From Denitrobaculum sp965225735 (GTDB taxonomy: Bacteria > Pseudomonadota > Alphaproteobacteria > Kiloniellales > Kiloniellaceae), in contig CBDDBN010000027.1 in the NCBI GenBank assembly GCA_965225735.1, forward strand, positions 372,001-436,000: a DNA stretch of 64,000 bases, read 5' to 3'. Under the pieces are notes generated by a model that was given only the letters and a program-made list of their open reading frames with translations, was not told the origin of the DNA and searched no databases. Shown here piece after piece: positions 50,709 through 60,029 of this stretch; the stretch's first letter is position 1; every line of letters begins with the position of its first letter. Made by a program: the position numbers and the translations under genes.

Positions 50709-51140
50709 CTAGCCGCCGCGCATTTTCGCCCGCGCTTCATCGACATCGCCAACCCTCGGGCCGCGCCATTCTTCTCGTGCGCCGGCTTCCACCAGGGTCA
50801 TGTCCAGCCCCGCGGTCTCGCGAAGGGGTAATTGCGCCATATCCAGATCGCCCAGACAGGCAGCATTGATGCCGTAGTGGTCCGGCTGCGCGCGCTTGCG
50901 ATGAAAGGTATAGATGCCGCAGAGCGAGCAGAAGAAATGCTGAGCGACTTCCGAATTCCACCTGTAGAGCGAAAGCTTGTCCTCGCCCGCCAGCAAACGA
51001 AAAGCGGATTCATGGACCTTGGTCATGACCGCGTTCTTCTTGCGGCAGAGCGAGCAGTCGCACGTCGTCAGTTCGCTGATCTCCGCCTCAATCTCGAAGC
51101 GCACCGCGCCGCAATGGCAAGATCCATGATAAAGCGTCAC
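50709..51140 (-). CDS. GFA-family (Mss4-like) zinc protein
   Basis: A 143-residue protein of the GFA/Mss4-like fold. The zinc ligands are GSCHCGAVRFE near the N-terminus, CDCSLCRKK (about residues 27-35) and FFCSLCGIYTFH (about 70-81). The type member was called glutathione-dependent formaldehyde-activating enzyme, but most members have no proven reaction. It is convergent with the Anbu-like gene, with 10 bases between the stops. Confidence 0.92.
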   Translation of the reverse strand: MTLYHGSCHCGAVRFEIEAEISELTTCDCSLCRKKNAVMTKVHESAFRLLAGEDKLSLYRWNSEVAQHFFCSLCGIYTFHRKRAQPDHYGINAACLGDLDMAQLPLRETAGLDMTLVEAGAREEWRGPRVGDVDEARAKMRGG

Positions 51141-51245
51141 GAAAGTCCCTTCCCTTAATCGCAGGTCAAGACATGCGGCACGCGGCCACTCTCAAGGTCG
51201 CGCAAGCCGTTATCAGATCTTGCCCGCTATCAGATCTATCCGGTA

Positions 51246-51986
51246 TCAGATTTTACCCGCCGCGCCTTTCAGGCCGTTGTCTCCAACCTCAACATTAAAG
51301 GTCGGATTGTAGTCCCGCCGGTCGGGATGGGAATCGTTCGCCTGAATGCGCTCCGCGGCCGCGATTTCGCGTGGCGGATTGAAGGGCACGCCAGTTTCAT
51401 CCAAAGCTAAGAGGACCTCGGGGAAGGAAAGCTCCGCGAAGCGTGGCGAAGGATAACGCCAAGCATTGAAGACGAAAACGCCGTCGTAGCAGATATTGGC
51501 CAGCCAGTAGAACTCGCCCGAGAAAAGCCGCAGGCCTTCCGAAGTCGCCTTTCCGGCGCCGCTCTCTTCAAAGGCCTGCTCCAGCTTAATGAGCTGATCC
51601 GGGCTGAGCTGTTTGCTCGACTTGGTCCAGGCGTTGTTTTTGAAGGGATCGGTGACGGAGAGTTTGGTCAGGTCGATCCCACTGCCTTCCTGAACCCTGG
51701 CGGTCAGATAGGCGCCTCCGGCACGGTCGTCGCGCAGTTCGTAGCTGCGGATCTGTTCGTCGTAACGGCCATTGTAGACCAGACGATATTCGAAACCGGA
51801 CCCGGGCTGACAGCGCGCGCGGATGTCATCCCCGTTCAGATAGCTGAACCAGGTTGCTTTCTGTGTAAGCGGCTGATCGATCTGCCCCCGGTAAGTGCAG
51901 GCCGAAAGGACTCCAAGAAGTAGCATCGCAGATACGCCAAAAAAAACCGAATGGCTTCGGCGGGCCAGGGCGCTTTTGGGTCTCAT
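51246..51986 (-). CDS. putative lipoprotein
   Basis: A 246-residue protein with a lipoprotein signal: SVFFGVSAMLLLGVLSACTYRG, lipobox L-S-A-C with Cys30. The mature part is mixed alpha/beta with DDIRARCQPGSGFEYRLVYNGRYDEQIRSYEL at its start. A region near FSGEFYWLANICYDGVFVFNAW carries another Cys. No family recognised. Divergent from the carboxypeptidase gene; both may act at the envelope. Confidence 0.75.
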   Translation of the reverse strand: MRPKSALARRSHSVFFGVSAMLLLGVLSACTYRGQIDQPLTQKATWFSYLNGDDIRARCQPGSGFEYRLVYNGRYDEQIRSYELRDDRAGGAYLTARVQEGSGIDLTKLSVTDPFKNNAWTKSSKQLSPDQLIKLEQAFEESGAGKATSEGLRLFSGEFYWLANICYDGVFVFNAWRYPSPRFAELSFPEVLLALDETGVPFNPPREIAAAERIQANDSHPDRRDYNPTFNVEVGDNGLKGAAGKI

Positions 51987-52142
51987 AATCAGACTGTCTC
52001 CGGAATATGAATATTAAAAATATGAGGCGAATTTTAACCACATTTCAAGGAGGGCAGCATTATCCTTCTGGACAGGGAGTCGCCGATTCCCTAAAGTCCT
52101 CGTAGAATCATAGGCGTATAAACGACTCTTAGGGGTTCACCT

Positions 52143-53450
52143 TTGGTTTTTGGCAGAACGGTCAGTAATCTCAGACTCTTGGGGACAGGCGTGTACCGGA
52201 CTCTCGGCCTTTTGATCTTAGCGGTTTCGATGCTCGTCAGCGCCAATGCGGCTGAAGCGCGCTACGCGTCCATCGTCATCGATGCCGAAACCGGCCAGGT
52301 TCTGCATGCCGCCAATCAGGATACGCGCAACTATCCCGCGTCCCTGACCAAGATGATGACCCTCTACATGGCCTTCGAGGCGCTGGAAAAGGGTAAGCTC
52401 AAGCTCGATCAGAAACTCAAGGTGTCCCGACGCGCGTCCGGCATGCCGCCCTCCAAACTCGGCCTGAAACGCGGGCAAACGATCCGCGCCGAAGATGTCA
52501 TCCTTGCCCTGGTCACGAAGTCAGCCAACGACGCCGCCGTCGTCATGGCCGAAGCCCTGGGCGGCAAGGAAACCACGTTCGCTCGGATGATGACGAAAAA
52601 GGCCCGTGCTCTCGGGATGAAGCGGACCACCTTCCGCAATGCTTCCGGCCTGCCCAACCGCGGGCAGCTGAGCACCGCGCGCGACATGTCAAAGCTGGCG
52701 CAAGCGTTGCTGCGGGACTTCCCATCCTACTATCGCTATTTCTCGACCAAGACCTTCAAATACGCGGGCCGGACCTACCGCAATCACAATAAGCTGCTCA
52801 AAAACTACAAGGGTACGGACGGCATTAAGACCGGCTACATCCGGGCCTCAGGTTTTAATCTGGTTGCCTCGGTCAAGCGGAACGACCGGCGGCTGATCGC
52901 TGTCGTCTTCGGTGGCCGGACCTCCCGCTCCCGGGATCGCCATATCCGCAAGCTGCTGGACCGCGGCTTTAAGAAGCTGGCGGAATTGCGCATTGCCAAG
53001 ACCCCACCGGTGCCGCGCCGCAAACCGACATCGACGCAGTTCGCCTTGAATGACGCTGATAAAACCCTGATGCCCGCGAAGGATCCTGTCAGTGGCACGC
53101 CCCTGATCACGGCTGCGGGCACCAAGCCTCTGTCCCTTACACCGCAGCAGGCCGGTCTCGCACCTACCGAACAGGGCTCGACGGCCGGCATAAGTTCAGG
53201 CGATTGGGGCGTACAGGTCGGTGCTTTCAGCCGGGCCGCGCCGGCCCAGCAGGCTGCCACGCTGGCCGCGCACAGCGTGCCTCAGATCCTGCGCTCAAAG
53301 CCCATCTCCGTTCTCTCGGTCGATGGCTTGAAGGGCACGCTCTATCGCGCGCGGGTCGGCGATCTCAACGAAGCCAGCGCCCGCGAAGCCTGCCGGCAGT
53401 TGACCTTCATGTCCTTCAACTGCGTCGTGGTGCCGCCGGGCAGCAGTTGA
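52143..53450 (+). CDS. D-alanyl-D-alanine carboxypeptidase with SPOR domain
   Basis: A 435-residue exported penicillin-binding protein (DacA/PBP5-like) that trims the terminal D-Ala of peptidoglycan. A signal peptide (about residues 18-39) precedes the serine-peptidase S11 domain with SLTK (Ser67, Lys70), the SAN triad (Ser127-Ala-Asn129) and KTG (229-231). A low-complexity linker leads to a SPOR domain (about 355-435, WGVQVGAFSRAAPAQQAA) that binds denuded glycan at septa. The TTG at 52143 has AGGGG seven bases upstream; GTG 52191 is an alternative. Confidence 0.93.
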   Translation: MVFGRTVSNLRLLGTGVYRTLGLLILAVSMLVSANAAEARYASIVIDAETGQVLHAANQDTRNYPASLTKMMTLYMAFEALEKGKLKLDQKLKVSRRASGMPPSKLGLKRGQTIRAEDVILALVTKSANDAAVVMAEALGGKETTFARMMTKKARALGMKRTTFRNASGLPNRGQLSTARDMSKLAQALLRDFPSYYRYFSTKTFKYAGRTYRNHNKLLKNYKGTDGIKTGYIRASGFNLVASVKRNDRRLIAVVFGGRTSRSRDRHIRKLLDRGFKKLAELRIAKTPPVPRRKPTSTQFALNDADKTLMPAKDPVSGTPLITAAGTKPLSLTPQQAGLAPTEQGSTAGISSGDWGVQVGAFSRAAPAQQAATLAAHSVPQILRSKPISVLSVDGLKGTLYRARVGDLNEASAREACRQLTFMSFNCVVVPPGSS

Positions 53451-53473
53451 ACCGGATCCTCAGGACGTCCGAA

Positions 53474-53503
53474 AAAAAGCGGCCCCTCGAGAGGCCGCTT
53501 TTT
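53474..53503. terminator. bidirectional terminator between the carboxypeptidase and chemoreceptor genes
   Basis: AAAAAGCGGCC (53474-53484) and GGCCGCTTTTT (53493-53503) form an 11-bp stem with an 8-base loop, with A and T runs in both directions, between convergent genes. Confidence 0.9.
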
Positions 53504-53531
53504 CTTTGCGCGCGAGGCCGACTGCCCAAGC

Positions 53532-54923
53532 TCACACTTTGTAAGCCAGGCGTACGCCACCCCAGTGTTCTCCCCCAACAACAATCGGCGCGGAAACGTC
53601 GTTCATCAAAACGAAGTTGCCGCCCCCCATGTCGCGGCGATAGCTCTGCAGCAGGAAGGGTTCCTTGTTCCGTCCGGCGCGCAGGCCCACACGATCGTCA
53701 AAGATGCGCCGGTTGCGGCAATTGGCGGCGTTCCAGACCGGATCGTCGCTCGGTGGCTGAGAAAACTTCTTGTTGTGGGTCGAGAGATAGCCGTTCTCAT
53801 CGACGGCGGCGCAGAAGACAACGCGTTCGTCGAAGTCCAGCAGCGGCTCCTGCACGTCCGGAAGCAAACGGTCTGTCAGGGCGGTAAACTTGGCCATCAG
53901 CTGTTCCGGATCGCTACCGGCGATCGGCTGATAGTTACGATCGAACAGCTCCGCACGCGTGATCTCGCCACGCGCGAGCGCATCTTCGAACAGACCGCTG
54001 ATCGTCCTGGCGGTTTCCTGAACCTTCTCCACGAAGGGCCGATCCAGGGTGTTGTCTTCGGCGCAGGCCGTGATGCTAACGAGACCCTCGGTCACACCGA
54101 TCAGCCGATTGACCCGGTCTCGCGCCTCGCCGAGAGTCGCGTTCGATTGTTCGACGCTCGCCGACATGTCGCTCAAAGTGGAGACGAAACCGCCGCAGAG
54201 CGTTTCGATTTCGGCAGCAGCCGAAGCGATTTCCGAAGTCCCCTCGTCCATGGAATTCATGGCGTTGCCGACGGAGGTCATCACCTCGCCGATCGAGGCG
54301 GTGCCAGCCCGTACGGCTTCGGCGCGTTTGGTCGTTTCCGCGCCGTGCGAGACTAGGTCCTGAGCCTGTTCTGTCAGTTGAGCGACCGAGGCATGGATTT
54401 CCGCCGTTGCGTCACTGGTCTGCTGCGCCAGGACCTTGACCTCGCCGGCGACCACCGCGAAGCCGCGCCCGGCTTCCCCGGCGCGGGCCGCTTCAATCGT
54501 TGCGTTGAGGGCGAGCAGGTTGGTCTGCTTGGCGATCGCTTCGATGCCTTCGGCAATCGTCGCAATTGGCGCGACAGCCTCCCGCAGACCGCTGAGCTGG
54601 CTTTCAATGCGGGTCACAGCCTCTACCAATTCGTGGATCTGGGACAGCGAACTCTCGACCCGGCCGCGCGACTCATCGGCTTCCGCCACCGCGTCCGCAC
54701 CCAGCTGCTTGGCGTTGCGGGCAATTTCGGCAATGCGTTGATTGCTCTCGTTCACCGAGCCGGCGGACTGTAGAAGCGCATTGAAAGCCTCGACCTGCCG
54801 CGTCACCTGTTCGGCGACCTCGTCTACATTCCCCGCGACGTCGACGATTTCAATACTGAGGTTGCCCGCACCTTGGGCAAAACGGTCAACCAGGTTCAGG
54901 TTTTCTGGGTTACTCTCTGCCAT
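53532..54923 (-). CDS. cytosolic methyl-accepting chemotaxis protein with C-terminal sensor domain
   Basis: A 463-residue chemoreceptor without a transmembrane segment. The signalling domain comes first: long helices with the universal hairpin IEAIAKQTNLLALNATIEA through GRGFAVVAGEVKVLAQQ at about residues 127-168. It is followed, not preceded, by a sensory domain (about 360-463) with VVFCAAVDENGYLSTHNKKF, WNAANCRNRRIFDDR and APIVVGGEHWGGVRLAYKV, a cache/PAS-like fold. It should sense a cytosolic signal. ATG 54923; a TTG at 54971 would add 16 residues. Confidence 0.88.
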   Translation of the reverse strand: MAESNPENLNLVDRFAQGAGNLSIEIVDVAGNVDEVAEQVTRQVEAFNALLQSAGSVNESNQRIAEIARNAKQLGADAVAEADESRGRVESSLSQIHELVEAVTRIESQLSGLREAVAPIATIAEGIEAIAKQTNLLALNATIEAARAGEAGRGFAVVAGEVKVLAQQTSDATAEIHASVAQLTEQAQDLVSHGAETTKRAEAVRAGTASIGEVMTSVGNAMNSMDEGTSEIASAAAEIETLCGGFVSTLSDMSASVEQSNATLGEARDRVNRLIGVTEGLVSITACAEDNTLDRPFVEKVQETARTISGLFEDALARGEITRAELFDRNYQPIAGSDPEQLMAKFTALTDRLLPDVQEPLLDFDERVVFCAAVDENGYLSTHNKKFSQPPSDDPVWNAANCRNRRIFDDRVGLRAGRNKEPFLLQSYRRDMGGGNFVLMNDVSAPIVVGGEHWGGVRLAYKV

Positions 54924-55024
54924 TGAAAAGCACCACGGCACGTTGCGTTTAAAATTCGCAAAGCGTACCAACGCAAGAATAACCCTTGGTTAAATTTCAA
55001 CCTCGTTTCAGCGCAGCCAAAGAA

Positions 55025-55052
55025 CTCCCAGCTGCTAGTAGTCAGCCGGGAG
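55025..55052 (-). terminator. hairpin downstream of the PEP-CTERM gene
   Basis: CTCCCAGCTG (55025-55034) pairs with CAGCCGGGAG (55043-55052) with one mismatch and an 8-base loop. It lies 10 bases beyond the PEP-CTERM stop on the minus strand and is followed by a short T-rich stretch. Confidence 0.5.
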
Positions 55053-55061
55053 ATCCCCGAC

Positions 55062-55712
55062 CTATTTCTTAACCGGAAGAGGCTCGCGGGTTTGACGTCC
55101 TCTCGCCGCGAAACCAAGACCGATCAGACCGAGGCCAAACAGCGCCAGACTCGCCGGCTCTGGCACGGCCACAGTCTGCTCCAGACGGAAGCTGTCGATA
55201 AATCCCCCCAACCGGTTGCTTTTCCCGGCAGCGCGGAACGAGAGACTGCGTGCGGCATCAGGCTCGTCGATGAAAAACTCCACGCGCCGCTCTTTCCAGC
55301 CTTTCCGGCCCGCCCCTTCCGCAAGGTCCAGAAGATTCTGAAACAGCACCCCGTCATCCAGGAAGACTTCAATCCGGTTGTCCTCTGCCGACTTGGTCCT
55401 GGGCTGGTAATAGTAAGACAAGAGATAGACGCCGCGGCTCAGCCCTTCAAGATCGAGTGTCATGGCCGAGTTATCATGACTGTCCAACTCCACGTACTGA
55501 CGGCCAGAGTGCGCCTTAACAACGACGCCGGAACGTTGGATCTCGATTCCAGCCCCTTGCGTGGTCACCCAGTCGCCACCGGAAATCTGGTTGTAAACCT
55601 GCCAGCGCTTCGAATTGACAGGCGTCTCAAAACTGTCTTCGTAGATGACTCCGGCCTGCGCCGCTGAACTGGCGCAGACTAAGGCCGCGACGGCCCAAAT
55701 AAGCTGTTTCAT
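55062..55712 (-). CDS. PEP-CTERM sorted exported protein
   Basis: A 216-residue exported protein. The signal peptide is MKQLIWAVAALVCASSAAQA. The middle is a beta-rich jelly-roll-like domain (IYEDSFETPVNSKRWQVYN, IEVFLDDGVLFQNLLDL) similar to carbohydrate-binding modules. The C-terminus has the sorting signal VPEPASLALFGLGLIGLGFA followed by a basic RGRQ tail (about residues 183-206). Exosortase/XrtA cleaves such tails during exopolysaccharide-linked export; no exosortase is in the window. Neighbouring pgm-ugd-galU genes fit a polysaccharide context. Confidence 0.88.
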   Translation of the reverse strand: MKQLIWAVAALVCASSAAQAGVIYEDSFETPVNSKRWQVYNQISGGDWVTTQGAGIEIQRSGVVVKAHSGRQYVELDSHDNSAMTLDLEGLSRGVYLLSYYYQPRTKSAEDNRIEVFLDDGVLFQNLLDLAEGAGRKGWKERRVEFFIDEPDAARSLSFRAAGKSNRLGGFIDSFRLEQTVAVPEPASLALFGLGLIGLGFAARGRQTREPLPVKK

Positions 55713-55953
55713 CGGTCCTATCCCACGTTTGTCGAAACGAACGCACGGCCTTCGCCGTTGCTTCCGACAACTACGCAGAATCCAGACCACTTTTATTTTT
55801 TGTTCAAAAGCAGTGGGTTAGCGAAAATCTCTATAAGGGTGCTATTTTGATCCGCGAATTTTCTTTGCGAACTGCAAAGTTTCTCCGGCCGCTTCCCCAA
55901 ACTGCGAAACGACGAGCTACGCTCGGAACTGGTCTAGGGCTAGAGCAGCGCAA

Positions 55954-57339
55954 TCAGAATTCCGGGACGTCCAAACCGCTGGCCGCGATCTGTTCGGCAA
56001 CCGCCTCCTTCAAGCGCGCCAGGCCGGCTTCATCCGCCGCTTCGCAGCGGGCCACGAGGACATCCTGAGTATTAGACGCCCGCAAAAGCCACCAGCCGTC
56101 TGCTGTCCGCACGCGCACGCCATCGATGTCGTTCACATCGGCGCCGCTCTCTGCAAGGCGGCTTTTGACCTCGGCGATCACCGGCACCTTACGCTCTTCC
56201 GAACAGGGGAAACGGATCTCCGGGGTGTTGACCACCTGGGGCAATGAGTCCCTGTAGGCCGCAAGGCTCTCGTCCGAATGGCTGACGATATTCAGCAGCC
56301 GCACAGCGGCATAAAGCGCGTCGTCGAAGCCGTAGAAACGATCGGCAAAGAAGAGATGCGCCGACATCTCACCGGCAAAGGGGGCATTGGTCTCGATCAT
56401 CTTGGTCTTGATCAGCGAATGCCCGGTCTTCCACATGACCGGTTTACCGCCGGCCCGTGCCACCTCGTCGAAGAGAACCTGGCTCGCCTTGACGTCTGCG
56501 ATAATGGTGCTACCGGGGCGATCCTTCAGGATATCGCGCGCAAGCAACAGCATGATCTGATCGCCCCAGAGGATCCGCCCCTGTCCGTCGACCAACCCGA
56601 TCCGGTCGCCATCGCCATCGAATGCGATACCCAGATCGCAATTGCCGTCGGCCACGGCTTCCTGCAGCTGCACCAGGTTCTCCGGAACCGTCGGATCAGG
56701 GTGATGGGCCGGGAAATTACCGTCGATCTCGGCGTTCAGCAGCTTGTGCTGCCCGGGGATCCTTTTGCAGAGGGCCGTCATAACCTCGCCGGCCGCGCCG
56801 TTACCGGCATCCCAGGCAATCGAGAGGACTTTCGAGCCCATATCGAGATCCGACAACAGACGCTCGACATAGGCGTCGAACATGGGGTGGTCTTCGGCTT
56901 CGGCATGACCCGTCTCGAAATCCCCGGCTGCCGCAATCCGAGCCATGGCCTGAATGTCCTCACCGAAAAAGGACTTCTTGCCCAGCATGATTTTGAAGCC
57001 GTTGTAATTCGGCGGATTATGGGACCCGGTGACCATGATGCCGCCGTCGGCGTCCAGATCGTAGGTCGAGAAATAGAGCATGGGTGTCGGTCCGCGCCCG
57101 ACCCGAACAGCCGTAATTCCGCTGGCGCCGAGACCTTCCACCAGAGCCGCTTCCATCTCCGGTGAAGACAGGCGCCCGTCATAGCCGACACATACCCGGC
57201 TGCCGCCTTTGCGGGCGACAATGGTTCCAAAAGCGCGGCCAATGGCCCGCGCGTCATCGGCGGAAAGCGTCTCCCCCACCACGCCGCGCACGTCGTACTC
57301 ACGCAGAATGGTCGAGTTGAACTGGTGGCTGTTCGTCAT
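55954..57339 (-). CDS. phosphomannomutase/phosphoglucomutase
   Basis: A 461-residue alpha-D-phosphohexomutase of the AlgC/ManB type. The N-terminus is FNSTILREYDVRGVVGE. The phosphoserine loop is GGIMVTGSHNPPNYNGFKIM (Ser in TGSHNPP), the Mg site is FDGDGDRIGLVDGQG and the sugar-binding motif is GEMSAHLFF. It interconverts hexose 1- and 6-phosphates for nucleotide-sugar synthesis. The ugd gene ends three bases before its start on the same strand. Confidence 0.95.
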   Translation of the reverse strand: MTNSHQFNSTILREYDVRGVVGETLSADDARAIGRAFGTIVARKGGSRVCVGYDGRLSSPEMEAALVEGLGASGITAVRVGRGPTPMLYFSTYDLDADGGIMVTGSHNPPNYNGFKIMLGKKSFFGEDIQAMARIAAAGDFETGHAEAEDHPMFDAYVERLLSDLDMGSKVLSIAWDAGNGAAGEVMTALCKRIPGQHKLLNAEIDGNFPAHHPDPTVPENLVQLQEAVADGNCDLGIAFDGDGDRIGLVDGQGRILWGDQIMLLLARDILKDRPGSTIIADVKASQVLFDEVARAGGKPVMWKTGHSLIKTKMIETNAPFAGEMSAHLFFADRFYGFDDALYAAVRLLNIVSHSDESLAAYRDSLPQVVNTPEIRFPCSEERKVPVIAEVKSRLAESGADVNDIDGVRVRTADGWWLLRASNTQDVLVARCEAADEAGLARLKEAVAEQIAASGLDVPEF

Positions 57340-57342
57340 GAT

Positions 57343-58671
57343 TTATTCCCCCGCGGCGGCAAGCGAGCCAGGGCGCCCCACCGACGTGTAGTCAAAGCCA
57401 GCGTTTGCCATTTCACCCGGATTGTAGATGTTCCGCAGATCGACCATGGCCGGCGTCCGCATCAGATCCTTGACCCGGCCGAGATCCAGGCCCCGGAACT
57501 CATTCCACTCGGTGATGATCACCAGGACATCCGCATCAGGCATGGTGTCATAGGCGTTCTCGCACCAAATCACATCGGAAATGACCTTCTTGGCCTCTTC
57601 CATACCCTCGGGATCGTAGACCCGCACTTCAGCGCCAGCCGCCCGAAGGGCCGGCACGATCTCTATACTCGGGGCTTCGCGCATATCATCGGTGTTAGGC
57701 TTGAAGGTCAGGCCCAACACAGCCGCGGTCTTCCCTTCCAGGGACCCGCCGCAGTGAGCGATGACCTTGTCGGCCATGTTCCTTTTACGCTTGTCGTTGA
57801 TGTCGACAACCGTTTCGACGATGCGCACAGGAGAGCCTTTTTCCTGCGCCGTATGGGCCAGAGCCGTCGTGTCTTTCGGGAAGCAGGAACCGCCGTAACC
57901 GGGTCCGGGGTGCAGGAACTTGCGGCCGATACGTCCGTCCAGGCCGATGCCCTTGGCCACATCATGTACATCCGCGCCGACCTTTTCGCAGAGATCGGCG
58001 ATCTCGTTGATAAAGGTGATCTTGACCGCCAGGAAGGCGTTGGCCGAGTACTTGATCAGCTCGGAAGTTTCCAGCTCGGTGAAGAGAATCGGCGTCTCGA
58101 TCAGGTAGAGCGGCCTGTAGAGTTCGCGCAAAACCTCCTGAGCGCGAGGGACTTGAGTCCCAATCACCACGCGATCCGGACGCATGAAATCGTTGATAGC
58201 CGCGCCTTCGCGCAGGAACTCCGGGTTCGATGCGACATCGAAATCCGCATCAGGGCGGGTTTCACGGATAATCTGCGCGACTTCGCGTCCGGTGCCGACG
58301 GGAACCGTCGACTTGGTCACGACGACGGTGTAACCGTCCATGACCTCGGCCACTTCCTTGGCAGCCTGGCGCACGAAAGTCAGATCTGCCTGCCCGTCGC
58401 TGGCCCGGGAGGGTGTCCCGACAGCGATGAAAACCGCATCTGCCCCTTGGACCGCCGACTTCAGATCCGTGGTGAAGGACAGACGGCCGGCGGCCACGTT
58501 ATTTTCAACCAGCTTATCCAGGCCAGGTTCGAAGATCGGAATTTCGCCGGCGAGCAGCCGCTGAATCTTTCTTTCGTCCTTATCGACGCAAACCACGTTG
58601 GTTCCGAATTCGGAAAAACAGGCGCCCGATACCAGACCGACATAACCGGTCCCGATCATTGCGATACGCAT
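57343..58671 (-). CDS. ugd: UDP-glucose 6-dehydrogenase
   Basis: A 442-residue NAD-dependent enzyme that oxidises UDP-glucose to UDP-glucuronate. The N-terminal Rossmann domain has MIGTGYVGLVSGACFSEFG. The catalytic Cys is in GPGYGGSCFPKDTTAL (about residues 253-268), and VLGLTFKPNTDDMREAPS lies in the C-terminal UDP-binding domain. It sits between galU and the hexomutase in one minus-strand operon. Confidence 0.97.
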   Translation of the reverse strand: MRIAMIGTGYVGLVSGACFSEFGTNVVCVDKDERKIQRLLAGEIPIFEPGLDKLVENNVAAGRLSFTTDLKSAVQGADAVFIAVGTPSRASDGQADLTFVRQAAKEVAEVMDGYTVVVTKSTVPVGTGREVAQIIRETRPDADFDVASNPEFLREGAAINDFMRPDRVVIGTQVPRAQEVLRELYRPLYLIETPILFTELETSELIKYSANAFLAVKITFINEIADLCEKVGADVHDVAKGIGLDGRIGRKFLHPGPGYGGSCFPKDTTALAHTAQEKGSPVRIVETVVDINDKRKRNMADKVIAHCGGSLEGKTAAVLGLTFKPNTDDMREAPSIEIVPALRAAGAEVRVYDPEGMEEAKKVISDVIWCENAYDTMPDADVLVIITEWNEFRGLDLGRVKDLMRTPAMVDLRNIYNPGEMANAGFDYTSVGRPGSLAAAGE

Positions 58672-58712
58672 AAAGGAAAATCTCCGCTAAAAACGGTCGC
58701 TATGGATGAGTT

Positions 58713-59606
58713 TTACGCCCTGGCCGCAGCCGGTCCGGACGCATAGCGGTTCAGAATGTCGGCCATATCGTTGCCGAGGTCGTCACGGGCCAACGCAAAG
58801 GCGATGTTGGCCTCCAGGAAGCCCGCCTTGCTGCCGCAGTCGAAACGGGTGCCTTCGAAGCGCAGGCCATGGAAAGGAATTCGGTCGATGGTACGGGCCA
58901 TGGCGTCGGTCAGCTGGATTTCATTGCCCGCGCCGCGCTCCTGGCGCTCCAACTCATCGAAAACCTCAGGCTGCAGGATATAGCGGCCAATGATCGAAAG
59001 GGTCGAGGGAGCGACAGAGGGATCGGGTTTTTCAACGAGGCCCTGGGCCTTTGCCAGAGTGCCGTCGTCGTTCACCACATCCAAAATACCGTAACGCTTG
59101 GTATGCTCCTTCGGAACGTCCATGACCGCGACCAGATTGCCGCCGATCGGCGCATGGGCATCGACCATCTGCTTCAGACAGGGCGTCCGGGCCTGCACCA
59201 GGTCGTCTGCCAGAAGGACGGCAAAAGGCTCGTTTCCAACCAGATTCCGTGCGCACCAGACGGCATGACCGAGGCCCAGCGGCTCTTGCTGGCGCGTGTA
59301 GCAAACCTTGCCAGGTGCCTCGAGCAGTTCAGCAATCTGTTCCAGTTCGGCGGTTTTGCCCCGGCCTGACAGCGTCTCTTCCAGCTCATGGCTGCGATCG
59401 AAGTGATCCTCGATGCAGGCTTTGCCGCGCCCGGTGACGAAGATGAACTCTTCGATGCCGGCATCTCGCGCCTCTTCAACGGCATACTGAATCAGTGGTT
59501 TATCGACCACCGGCAGCATTTCCTTGGGCATGGCCTTGGTCGCGGGGAGGAATCGAGTCCCCAGTCCGCCAACAGGGAATATCGCCTTGCGCACCCTAGC
59601 GTTCAT
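58713..59606 (-). CDS. galU: UTP-glucose-1-phosphate uridylyltransferase
   Basis: A 297-residue enzyme making UDP-glucose. The signature FPVGGLGTRFLPATKAMPKEM (about residues 11-31) carries the nucleotide-binding loop. VDKPLIQYAVEEA, GHAVWCARNLVG and LLADDLVQ follow, and the catalytic Lys region is GLVEKP. First gene of galU-ugd-pgm. Confidence 0.97.
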   Translation of the reverse strand: MNARVRKAIFPVGGLGTRFLPATKAMPKEMLPVVDKPLIQYAVEEARDAGIEEFIFVTGRGKACIEDHFDRSHELEETLSGRGKTAELEQIAELLEAPGKVCYTRQQEPLGLGHAVWCARNLVGNEPFAVLLADDLVQARTPCLKQMVDAHAPIGGNLVAVMDVPKEHTKRYGILDVVNDDGTLAKAQGLVEKPDPSVAPSTLSIIGRYILQPEVFDELERQERGAGNEIQLTDAMARTIDRIPFHGLRFEGTRFDCGSKAGFLEANIAFALARDDLGNDMADILNRYASGPAAARA

Positions 59607-59757
59607 CGGAATATGGATCCTTGGCTTATTGAATCAACAGGCTCGAACGAGCCACAGCATTTAAAGTAGGACGTTGTAATGCCATAGCGTTAATAACGTG
59701 ACAACAACTCGAGGCAGACTATTGCAGGAAGGTTAACATCAGGTCGTTTCGGGTGAA

Positions 59758-60029
59758 TAGGGCATGGCCTCATAAACTGCGACGGTCCTGACGATAAGAG
59801 TTCGTTTTCTGGCAAGGAGTTAGAAGCGGAGCGATGTGGAGGCATCGTGACCGACGACGCGACGATGTCCAGAGAGCGAAACCTTATCGCCTTGAAAGGT
59901 CGCATTGTGACGTGTTTTCAGGGCGTCAAGCACCCTCACCGGGCCTTCAGGCCCGCTTTCGGGATCTTTCCTGCCGAAAATACGTCACAGTGCGATCAGG
60001 GCCATCGCAGTTTATGAGTTCATGCCCTA
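59758..60029. mobile_element. MITE-like element with terminal inverted repeats and TA duplication
   Basis: A non-coding block of about 268 bases (59760-60027) is bounded by inverted repeats. The left end reads GGGCATGGCCTCATAAACTG and the right end, inverted, GGGCATGAACTCATAAACTG; the match continues for 32 bases with four mismatches. TA flanks both ends (59758-59759, 60028-60029), as expected for IS5/IS630-type insertion. A second nested repeat, TCGCATTGTGACGTGTTTTC near 59900 and its near-complement near 59976-59995, lies inside. No transposase is encoded. Confidence 0.7.

Noticed and set aside
57325..58746. Open frame of about 470 codons opposite ugd
   Set aside because: Antisense shadow; ugd on the minus strand has all catalytic motifs.
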